From: CAYSPS01 sp964432975
Lineage (GTDB): Bacteria; Babelota; Babeliae; Babelales; UBA12409
Direction: 5' to 3'
Length of the DNA stretch: 18,925 bases
NCBI GenBank assembly: GCA_964432975.1
Contig: CAYSPS010000017.1
Location: 1-18,925, forward strand
Under the pieces are notes generated by a model. The model saw nothing but the letters and a program-made list of their open reading frames with translations. It was not told the origin of the DNA and made no database searches. This document shows positions 7,875 to 14,093 of this stretch, in pieces (within the stretch, counting starts at the first letter, position 1; the number at the start of each line of letters is the position of its first letter). The translations under genes and the position numbers were made by a program.

Positions 7875-8678
7875 ATGAATGTGCGTCTTTATATTCTTCC
7901 TCTTTTGCTCAGCTGTGCGGCTATCAAATTGGTAGCCATGGACTCAGCAAAACCCGACCAAGCTATTTGCGCTTTGTGCACAAGATCTATTTCTTGCCCG
8001 GAGGATCAAGTAACCAGTGATGAAATTTGCAATTCACCTCGCAGTTCTGTTTCCTTTCATATTACGTGTGCTTTAGCGCGCCTTCTGACTCCATGTGAAC
8101 ACAGTGCTGCACTTGGCACCACGTGCCAAGATTGTGATGACGATTTTTTACGTTTATTAGGCAGTCTACCGCGACAGCTGCATGATATTATTACTCGATT
8201 ACATGCACGTGACGCTCATCTCAAGCCAGCAACGCCTCTCCTACAATTAGCGTTAATCGCTACATGTGCAGCGCGCTCGGATGCTGGACGCTGGATACTT
8301 TTGGGTCAAGAAAGACCTCAACACTTTGAACGATTACGTAAAGCCTTACATGAATCATACAACAACTTAAGTGTACTCGAAAAATTGGTGACCCCTGAAA
8401 CTTGCAAATCTGTTAGTCCCGCTGCACTTCCACTTGTATCTTGCCTGTATTGCGCAAGCATGATTCATGAAGCTGATTTAGCACTAAATCTCGTAACACA
8501 TCAAGATGGCGAGCGTATTACAACTGCATGTCACGCCGCATGCCTCAAAAAACACCTGAGTGAACATTATTGTGCAGAGACCATTAAAATTACTTCCTCA
8601 ACCCCAAACGTGCCGCTTGCTCACGCACCATGCTACAAAATTGTTACGTTTAGATACCCATTTGTTCCCATAGAATAA
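7875..8678 (+). CDS. Putative secreted protein with duplicated Cys/His (zinc-finger-like) module, 267 aa
   Basis: Family not recognised. Residues 1-21 form a Sec signal peptide (basic N-terminus, L-P-L-L-L-S-C core, V-A-M at the end). Two modules share identical spacing: C32-x2-C35-x26-H62-x2-C65 and C190-x2-C193-x26-H220-x2-C223, offset by exactly 158 residues. Each is followed by a further Cys (74; 233), and module 1 also by C84-x2-C87. This is a typical treble-clef/RING-like ligand layout and predicts zinc binding, though a RING or LIM assignment cannot be made by eye. Between them lies a helical linker (about 92-180). AAAGG lies about 9-10 nt before the ATG. Zinc modules of this kind on an exported protein suggest a host-directed role, which is inference. 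Confidence 0.75.
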   Translation: MNVRLYILPLLLSCAAIKLVAMDSAKPDQAICALCTRSISCPEDQVTSDEICNSPRSSVSFHITCALARLLTPCEHSAALGTTCQDCDDDFLRLLGSLPRQLHDIITRLHARDAHLKPATPLLQLALIATCAARSDAGRWILLGQERPQHFERLRKALHESYNNLSVLEKLVTPETCKSVSPAALPLVSCLYCASMIHEADLALNLVTHQDGERITTACHAACLKKHLSEHYCAETIKITSSTPNVPLAHAPCYKIVTFRYPFVPIE

Positions 8679-8692
8679 GTTGTTTGCTAATC

Positions 8693-8701
8693 TGATATAA
8701 A
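8693..8701 (+). promoter_or_regulatory. Extended -10 promoter candidate for pheS
   Basis: TGATATAAA (box TATAAA at 8696-8701), no good -35. Leader about 18 nt. Very similar to the TGnTATACT elements elsewhere in the window. Confidence 0.35.
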
Positions 8702-8725
8702 GAAAAATAAATCAGATTGGTCAGC

Positions 8726-9760
8726 ATGGCTGAAATAAAAAATTCTTTAGAACAGCTTGAACGTACAATCACACAAGCGCTTGAACGGTCACATACGCAA
8801 AACGAGCTTGAAGATGTGCGTCTGAAATATTTAACGCGCAATAGCGAACTTTCGCTGCTCATGGCGTCATTAAAAGATATGAGCCCACAAGACAAGCATC
8901 TTTACGGTCCATTATTTAATAATGTACGCACGCGCGTTCAAGCACTCTTTGAAGATACAAAAACACGCATTCAGGAATCTACACACACGCGCTTGCAACA
9001 ACAACAGGAACTTTTTGATGTCACGGCGTATTTGCCGGGACAATTGCACGGATCGCTTCATCCGTATTCGCATGTTATTCAAAAAATAGAAGATACCGTT
9101 ATCTCAATGGGCTATAAAATAGTCGATGGCCCAGAAATAGAAGAAGAAGAAATAAATTTTGATGCACTTAATGTTCCTGCGCATCACCCTGCACGCGATT
9201 TGCAAGACACCTTGTGGCTCACGCTGCCGCATATGCTCATGCGCACACATACGTCTAACGTACAAATTCGTACCATGCGAGAAACAAAGCCTCCGTTGGC
9301 CGTTATTAACAATGGCAGAGCATATCGCTATGAAGCAACGGATGCGAGCCACGATTATGTTTTTATGCAAACGGAATTGCTTTTTGTCGACAAAAAAGCA
9401 TCGCTTGCCAATTTGATTGCAACAATTCAAGAATTTGTTGTCAGTATTTTCGACCGCCGAGATTTGAAAATAAAAATTCAACCAACATACTATCCATTCG
9501 TCGAGCCCGCCATTGAAGCACATATGCAATGTGCGTTTTGTTCCAGCGGATGTGCCGTTTGCAAACGCTCTGGGTGGATAGAAATTGGCGGCGCCGGCCT
9601 CGTACACCCAAACGTACTGCGCGCATGCAACATTGATCCAAATGAATATCATGGTTTTGCATTTGGCTTTGGACTCACGCGCTTGGTTATGCTCAAATAT
9701 GGAATTAATGACATTCGGCTGCTCAGCAGTGGCAACCTTGATTTTCTCACACAATTTTAA
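8726..9760 (+). CDS. pheS: Phenylalanyl-tRNA synthetase alpha subunit, 344 aa
   Basis: Catalytic subunit of the cytoplasmic alpha2beta2 PheRS. An N-terminal coiled coil (about 1-95) is followed by the catalytic domain: L-P-G-x3-G-S-L-H-P near 103-111, R-T-H-T-S near 171-175, and the C-terminal H-P-N-V-L plus G-F-A-F-G-x-G-L-T-R (class II motif 3). A Cys cluster C269-x2-C272-x3-C276-x2-C279 resembles the cysteine-bearing insert of many bacterial PheS. The motif usually written F-H-Q-x-E-G is here F-M-Q-T-E-L, an unusual change. The start at 8726 is preferred to TTG 8717 because of the usual N-terminus; the ribosome site is weak. pheT is not adjacent, although in many bacteria it follows directly. 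Confidence 0.95.
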   Translation: MAEIKNSLEQLERTITQALERSHTQNELEDVRLKYLTRNSELSLLMASLKDMSPQDKHLYGPLFNNVRTRVQALFEDTKTRIQESTHTRLQQQQELFDVTAYLPGQLHGSLHPYSHVIQKIEDTVISMGYKIVDGPEIEEEEINFDALNVPAHHPARDLQDTLWLTLPHMLMRTHTSNVQIRTMRETKPPLAVINNGRAYRYEATDASHDYVFMQTELLFVDKKASLANLIATIQEFVVSIFDRRDLKIKIQPTYYPFVEPAIEAHMQCAFCSSGCAVCKRSGWIEIGGAGLVHPNVLRACNIDPNEYHGFAFGFGLTRLVMLKYGINDIRLLSSGNLDFLTQF

Positions 9761-9806
9761 AAACAAACCCCTTGTCAGCACGCTAAACTCTTGTACGCTA
9801 TTAAGG

Positions 9807-9835
9807 TTGTTGTTGCCACGTAAATAAAGTATACC
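9807..9835 (+). promoter_or_regulatory. Promoter for galU
   Basis: TTGTTG (9807-9812), 17-nt spacer, TATACC (9830-9835). The start would fall near 9841-9843, right at the GAGG ribosome site, giving a very short leader of about 8 nt. Confidence 0.5.
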
Positions 9836-9849
9836 GTTGCGAGGTGGTC

Positions 9850-10719
9850 ATGCGCATGCGCAAAGTTGTTATTCCTGCCGCCGGCCTTGGCACGCGTTTT
9901 TTCCCATGGTCAAAGGCGATGCCTAAAGAGCTCCTTCCTTTGGGCTCATGCCCAGCAATTGAGCATGTAGTACGCGAAGCTGTCGCAAGCGGATGCGACA
10001 CGATTTTGATGATCGCGGGGTCACGCAAGTCAACGATTGTCGATTACTTCGAAAAAGCAGAATTCCCAGCAAATTTTGCCTATATTCCTCAACCGCAACC
10101 GCAAGGCTTAGGACACGCCATCAGCCTCGCTTGTCCATTTATAAGCGAAAATGAATTTTTTGGTGTCATGCTCCCCGACGAGTTATTTTTTAGTACACAG
10201 CCAGGGTTGCAACAATTGATGGATATCGCGCTTCAGGAACAAGCATGCGTAGTCGCCGTACAACCTGTTGCACGAGAAACAGTATCATCGTACGGCATTA
10301 TCGGCATTAAAAAACAATTAGATCTACGCTTAATGGAAGTTGAATCACTCGTAGAAAAACCGTCTATCCTTGATGCGCCATCAAATTATGCACTCATTGG
10401 ACGATATGTATTGCCAGCAAAAATTTTCCAAATGCTTGAAACTACGACACCAGGTGCGCGTGGTGAAATTCAGCTAACCGATGCAATCTCAAAATTGCTC
10501 ACAAATGGTCAACGTGTACTTGCCTATCATTTACAAGGAACACGCTATGATATAGGCACACCACTTGGATGGATGCAGGCAGTTATTAAATCAAGCCATC
10601 AAAGCCCTGAGTTTGGCGGACGCATTCACGAATTCATGCAACAACTCGTCGCCGAAGAACAAGAGCAGTGTTTCACGCCACCGCCATCGCGTTCGATCCG
10701 CGAATTTCACGATTTTTAG
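9850..10719 (+). CDS. galU: UTP-glucose-1-phosphate uridylyltransferase GalU, 289 aa
   Basis: Makes UDP-glucose from UTP and glucose-1-phosphate, feeding envelope polysaccharide and glycosylation pathways. Seen directly: the nucleotide-binding loop A-A-G-L-G-T-R-F-F-P with S-K-A-M-P-K-E (residues 10-27), Q-G-L-G-H-A (85-90), L-P-D (108-110), V-E-K-P (168-171), G-E-I-Q-L-T-D-A (205-212), and Y-D-I-G near 233-236, all in family order. A few changes from the usual motif (W at residue 20, S at 21) are seen. Length is normal. GTG 9844 is possible, but GAGG at 9841-9844 is spaced correctly only for the ATG at 9850. It is the only sugar-nucleotide gene in view. Confidence 0.95.
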   Translation: MRMRKVVIPAAGLGTRFFPWSKAMPKELLPLGSCPAIEHVVREAVASGCDTILMIAGSRKSTIVDYFEKAEFPANFAYIPQPQPQGLGHAISLACPFISENEFFGVMLPDELFFSTQPGLQQLMDIALQEQACVVAVQPVARETVSSYGIIGIKKQLDLRLMEVESLVEKPSILDAPSNYALIGRYVLPAKIFQMLETTTPGARGEIQLTDAISKLLTNGQRVLAYHLQGTRYDIGTPLGWMQAVIKSSHQSPEFGGRIHEFMQQLVAEEQEQCFTPPPSRSIREFHDF

Positions 10720-10787
10720 AGCTCGGCTTTGTTATCCCGTTTCATACCTAAAAGTACCTGTTTATTGAAAAATTTTTATTGCAATTT

Positions 10788-10833
10788 AAGATTAACTTAA
10801 TTTAATCTTTATAATGAACGCATAAGATATAAT
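10788..10833 (+). promoter_or_regulatory. Inverted repeat and candidate -10 upstream of the 46-aa gene
   Basis: The 143-nt gap after galU holds an 8-bp inverted repeat, AAGATTAA (10788-10795) and TTAATCTT (10802-10809), and TATAAT boxes at 10810-10815 and 10828-10833. The second would start transcription near 10840 with a leader of about 23 nt. No good -35 is visible. Confidence 0.35.
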
Positions 10834-10862
10834 TCAACGGAAGTGCTAAAAGTAGGGGGGGT

Positions 10863-11003
10863 ATGAAAAAGCTATTGGCTATCTTAGCACTCTTTCACGC
10901 TGCAATTGCCTGTGGTATCACTGCCGAGCAATTGGGTTATTCACCTGCGACTGCCTATGTCACACATACGTTTGTGGGACTTGCGCATACCTGGCGCTCG
11001 TAA
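10863..11003 (+). CDS. Putative secreted microprotein, 46 aa
   Basis: A short frame missed by a 60-residue cutoff. It begins Met-Lys-Lys, then a hydrophobic core L-L-A-I-L-A-L-F (residues 4-11) and A-A-I-A-C-G at about 13-18, so it reads as a signal peptide or, given the Cys after A-I-A, perhaps a lipoprotein signal. About 28 residues follow. It has a strong ribosome site (AGGGGGGG about 1-2 nt from the ATG, with usable pairing further up the run) and TATAAT boxes upstream. Its last 63 nt overlap the 3' end of ppsA tail-to-tail. The N-terminus plus ribosome site favour a real gene; function unknown. A truncated remnant of a larger gene is the alternative. Confidence 0.5.
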   Translation: MKKLLAILALFHAAIACGITAEQLGYSPATAYVTHTFVGLAHTWRS

Positions 11004-13395
11004 CGGCTTAACATATAAGAACCTCAGGGCAGCATCAGGATTTAGAGAAATATAATCAATACGTTGAGCAATCAACCATTGGGCAAATTTGGAAAAATCA
11101 GAAGGCGCTTGCCCACAAATCCCAACAATTTTGTTACACGCATGCGCGTTATTGATTGCTAATGAAATAAGATCACGCACGCTCGTGTCGCGTTCATCAA
11201 AGAACTGCGCGATAGCCGCGTTATCTCTATCGACCCCCAATGTAAGTTGTGTTAAATCATTTGAACCGATAGAAAATCCATCAAAAAGTTCGGCCATTTC
11301 CTTGATACGCAAAACGTTTGCAGGGGTTTCACACATCATAATTATTTTTAAGTCGTCAACACCACGCACTAACTGAGTGCGCGCCAAGTGCTTAATAACT
11401 GAACGCGCCTGTTGCACACTGCGCACAAAGGGCACCATAATTTGAATATTTTTAAAACCCTTATCATTACGCGCACAACGTACCGCTTCGCATTCAAGCG
11501 TAAATGCCGGCGCATACAATGCACTTGCGTATCGCGCGGCTCCACGCAATCCAAGTGTTGGGTTCTCTTCGACTGTTTCAAAAAATTCCCCGCCACACAA
11601 TGTACGATATTCATTTGTTTTAAAATCCGACAAACGAACGATAACCGGTTTGGGCCAAAATGCAGCTGCAATGGTGGCAATTTCTTGTGCCAGAGTTTGA
11701 ACAAAGAACTGTTTACCAGAACGATACGCCTCACTCAACATGCGTACGTGTGCGCGCGTTTTACGATCAAGTTTTTCTGGATGTATCACGGCCAATGGAT
11801 GCACGCCAATCGTGTTTGCAATAATAAATTCTACACGCGCAAGACCAACGCCAGCAACCGGCAGCCAATTTAACGCAAAAGCTCTGCGTGGATCGGCAAT
11901 ATTTAAATAATAGGGAACTGGTGATTTATGCGGTTTATCCGTACGTATTAACTTTTTTTGATAAGCAACTGCACCAGCATATATGCGCCCTACTTCACCA
12001 CGACTACAATCGAGCGTCACGGGCTGTCTGGTATGCAATTTGGTCGTTGCACACATTGTGCCAACAATTGCCGGGATGCCAAGTTCGCGGCTCACAATCG
12101 CAGCATGACACGTACGCCCACCTTGATCAGTAATGACACCACCGGCCCTTTTGAGCGCTGGCGTCCAATCGGGATCAGTCTTTTGCGCAACCAAAATTTC
12201 TCCCTGCTGTAATTGCGCACAATCTTTAATGGTGTGTACTACGCGCACACGAGCCGACATAATTTGCTGTCCTACTGCTTGTCCAGTAAGCAAAACTTGT
12301 GGTGTTTTTTTTGCGTCTACATGCCATACAGAAATTTCTTTGTGTGATTCACGAGCATGCACTGTTTCTGGACGCGCTTGTACAATATAAAGCTGCCCAT
12401 CATCAGAACTTTTTACCCATTCGATGTCCATCGGCATCCAATGACCAGCATTTTTTGAATACGCATTTTCAATGACGCAGGATAATCGTGCAAGCTCTAA
12501 CACATCAGTCGGCGACAAACAAAAATGTACGCGCTGACCACGCGGCACCGCAACAATTTTCATACCCATGGGATGGGCACAAACAACTTTTTTCTTTTTT
12601 GTTCCGCATTGTGTTGACAAAATTGGCTTATATCCTCGCTTGAGCATTTCTTTGTGTACAAAAAACTCATCCGTATTTACGAGTCCTTGCACAACTGCTT
12701 CGCCAAATCCATAATTGGCTGAAATAAACACAACCTCATCAAAGCCTGTTTGAGGGTCAAGCGTAAATGATACGCCGGCGCTTGACGCTGGAACCATGCG
12801 ATGAATACCAACTGAAAGTGCAATTTTTGTATAATCAAAACCCTTTTGCAAACGATAGGCTATCGCACGCGGCGTAAATAACGAAGAAACACAGCGTACC
12901 CATGAAATCAACAGTGCGTGTTCACCATGAATATTAACAAAAGACTCTTGCTGACCGGCAAAAGATGCTGTTGGCAAATCTTCGGCTGTTGCAGAAGATC
13001 GCACCGCAACCGCAAGCGGTTGGCCACCACCTAATTGATTATAGGCAGCAAGAATTTCCGCACGGATATCATCTGGCACGGCGCATGCATTCATGAGCAC
13101 ACGTATTTTTTTGCTTACACGCAAAATAGCACGCATATCACGCGCATCCTTCACGTGTGACATAAGCTGTGCAATTGGTGCACGCAAATGGTGCACATCA
13201 AGAAACCTCCAATATGCATGCGCTGTTGTTGCAAAACCATGAGGAATACGAATATCCTGCGCACGCAACGTACGCATCATATACCCAAGCGCTGCATACG
13301 TTGCGTGCGCNNNNNNNNNNAAGCGCTGCATTTTTGCCGCCAACAAGCGGCACGTCGTTCATATCAAGTTGTTCAAAAAATCTGATATATTTCAC
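10941..13395 (-). CDS. ppsA: Phosphoenolpyruvate synthase, about 806 aa after gap correction
   Basis: Converts pyruvate plus ATP to PEP, AMP and phosphate. The true N-terminus starts at a GTG (13393-13395) with GGAG 6 nt upstream and encodes L-V-G-G-K-N-A-A-L. The frame then shifts across a 10-N gap and continues as L-G-Y-M-M-R-T-L and G-F-A-T-T-A-x-A-Y. Collapsing 34 nt (13298-13331) at an 11-bp overlap restores one frame of 2421 nt, and gives catalytic His 419 (G-G-R-T-C-H) and Cys 749 (G-I-C-G-Q-A-P-S-D), close to E. coli 421 and 751. So the gene is intact and the frameshift is an assembly artefact. The C-terminal tail of about 20 residues after L-N-P-D-A-A-L is longer than needed and overlaps the 46-aa gene. 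Confidence 0.93.
13259..13310. repeat. 14-bp perfect inverted repeat ending at the assembly gap
   Basis: GCGCACGCAACGTA (13259-13272) and its exact reverse complement (13297-13310) flank 24 nt, and the second arm ends exactly at the first N. The second arm does not fit the ppsA coding frame and looks like a fold-back copy of the first. Confidence 0.85.
13287..13331. repeat. 11-bp direct repeat flanking the gap (unmerged contig overlap)
   Basis: AAGCGCTGCAT occurs at 13287-13297 and again at 13321-13331, immediately after the Ns. Merging the two copies deletes 34 nt and rebuilds the family motif G-G-K-N-A-A-L-G in frame. Confidence 0.85.
13311..13320. other. Assembly gap (10 N)
   Basis: Ten undetermined bases inside ppsA. 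The length is a placeholder; the flanking overlap implies the true gap is negative. Confidence 0.95.
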
Positions 13396-13422
13396 ACCAA
13401 TCTCCGTCTTTATCCTTTTTTA

Positions 13423-13451
13423 TTTTTATCAGATCATTTTCTCAGCAACAA
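13423..13451 (-). promoter_or_regulatory. Candidate promoter for ppsA
   Basis: Minus strand: TTGTTG (13446-13451), 17-nt spacer, TAAAAA (13423-13428). The -10 is poor. It lies next to the palindrome at 13459-13475. Confidence 0.3.
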
Positions 13452-13458
13452 CGGTTAG

Positions 13459-13475
13459 AGTAAAATGCTTTTACT
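13459..13475. promoter_or_regulatory. Palindrome between ppsA and the toxin-antitoxin pair, possible operator
   Basis: AGTAAAA-TGC-TTTTACT, 7-bp arms around a 3-nt centre, located at about the -35 region of the toxin-antitoxin promoter. A related half-site GGTAAAA is at 13503-13509, just after the -10. Type II antitoxins usually repress their own promoter through such sites; here this is inferred. Confidence 0.4.
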
Positions 13476-13492
13476 TACCCAATGTTCCACTA

Positions 13493-13501
13493 TGATATAC
13501 T
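13493..13501 (+). promoter_or_regulatory. Extended -10 promoter element of the toxin-antitoxin operon
   Basis: TGATATACT with box TATACT at 13496-13501 and no clear -35. Leader about 18 nt to the ATG at 13527, containing AAGGAA. Confidence 0.5.
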
Positions 13502-13526
13502 GGTAAAAAATAATAAGGAAAACAGC

Positions 13527-13748
13527 ATGAAAACGTCGATCTTAGAAACAATGACACCACAATACATTATTGATAGCGCAGGAAAAAAGACTGGAGTTGT
13601 TTTGGATTTTAAAACATTCCGCCTCATCATTGAAGAATTAGAAGATCTGCATGACATTAGAAAAGCAGAAAAAATACTTAGCCAAGGAGAAAAAGAGCAT
13701 GGAAAAACTTTAGAAGAGATAGAAAAAAAATTGCGCAAAAAGAGATAA
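13527..13748 (+). CDS. RelB/Phd-like type II antitoxin, 73 aa
   Basis: Small acidic-basic protein directly upstream of a RelE-type toxin, separated by a single base. The N-terminal Q-Y-I-I-D-S-x-G-K-K-T-G-V-V-L-D (about 11-26) followed by an F-x2-L-I-E-E-L-E-D-L segment matches the pattern of antitoxins paired with RelE toxins: a short beta hairpin then a helix that dimerises and binds DNA. The charged C-terminal helix (about 50-73) is the usual toxin-wrapping part. AAGGAA (13515-13520) lies 6 nt before the ATG, which sets the start; an in-frame upstream start at 13482 would precede the promoter -10 and is rejected. Likely autoregulates the operon through sites near 13459-13509. Confidence 0.8.
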   Translation: MKTSILETMTPQYIIDSAGKKTGVVLDFKTFRLIIEELEDLHDIRKAEKILSQGEKEHGKTLEEIEKKLRKKR

Positions 13749-13749
13749 A

Positions 13750-14040
13750 ATGGCTCACGCCGATTTTTCAACCTACAAGATTATCTTTTCTAAAAATGCT
13801 GAAAAATTTTTAGACACACAGGATAAACAAACGCAAACACGCATTCTTAAAAAAATAAAGCTTTTGCGAACCAATAGTAAAAACTTAGACATAAAAAAGC
13901 TTAAAATAAACAGAGTTTTGTATCGCCTTAGGGTGGGAGACTTTCGCGTCATATACGAAATCAGACACGAACAATTAATAATTTATATTGTTACTATCGG
14001 ACATAGGCAGGATGTTTATCAGTCCTTAAGTTATACATAA
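13750..14040 (+). CDS. RelE/ParE-superfamily toxin, 96 aa
   Basis: Probable ribosome-dependent mRNA interferase (RelE branch). The compact fold is visible: N-terminal Y-K-I-I-F-S-K-N-A-E-K-F-L, a helical K-K-I-K-L-L region, then Y58-R-L-R61-V-G-D-F-R66-V-I-Y-E and the C-terminal V-T-I-G-H85-R86-Q-D-V-Y90. Arg61, Arg66, Arg86 and Tyr90 lie where RelE toxins keep catalytic basic and aromatic residues, so activity looks preserved. The GHRxDVY ending is more typical of RelE than of ParE. It is translationally coupled to the antitoxin (1 nt gap). A 12-bp hairpin follows 19 nt downstream. Confidence 0.9.
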   Translation: MAHADFSTYKIIFSKNAEKFLDTQDKQTQTRILKKIKLLRTNSKNLDIKKLKINRVLYRLRVGDFRVIYEIRHEQLIIYIVTIGHRQDVYQSLSYT

Positions 14041-14059
14041 AAAATCAACATCAAGTAAC

Positions 14060-14087
14060 AAGCAAGGGCCCGAATGGGCCCTTGCTT
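14060..14087. terminator. Bidirectional hairpin terminator between convergent genes
   Basis: A perfect 12-bp stem, AAGCAAGGGCCC (14060-14071) and GGGCCCTTGCTT (14076-14087), closed by a GAAT loop, in the 53 nt between the toxin stop and the MutS-like stop. T-tracts are short on both sides, so strength is uncertain. It is the only GC-rich hairpin of this type found between genes in the window. Confidence 0.75.
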
Positions 14088-14093
14088 TAGGTT

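Noticed and set aside
9104..9781. 225-aa minus-strand ORF
   Set aside because: Fully antisense to the conserved catalytic half of pheS; Cys/Arg-rich shadow composition.
11412..11873. 153-aa plus-strand ORF
   Set aside because: Antisense to ppsA, no promoter or ribosome site, composition of a shadow frame.
10941..13395. ppsA as a frameshifted pseudogene
   Set aside because: The shift arises only at the 10-N gap and is cured by merging the 11-bp overlap; catalytic His and Cys are intact.
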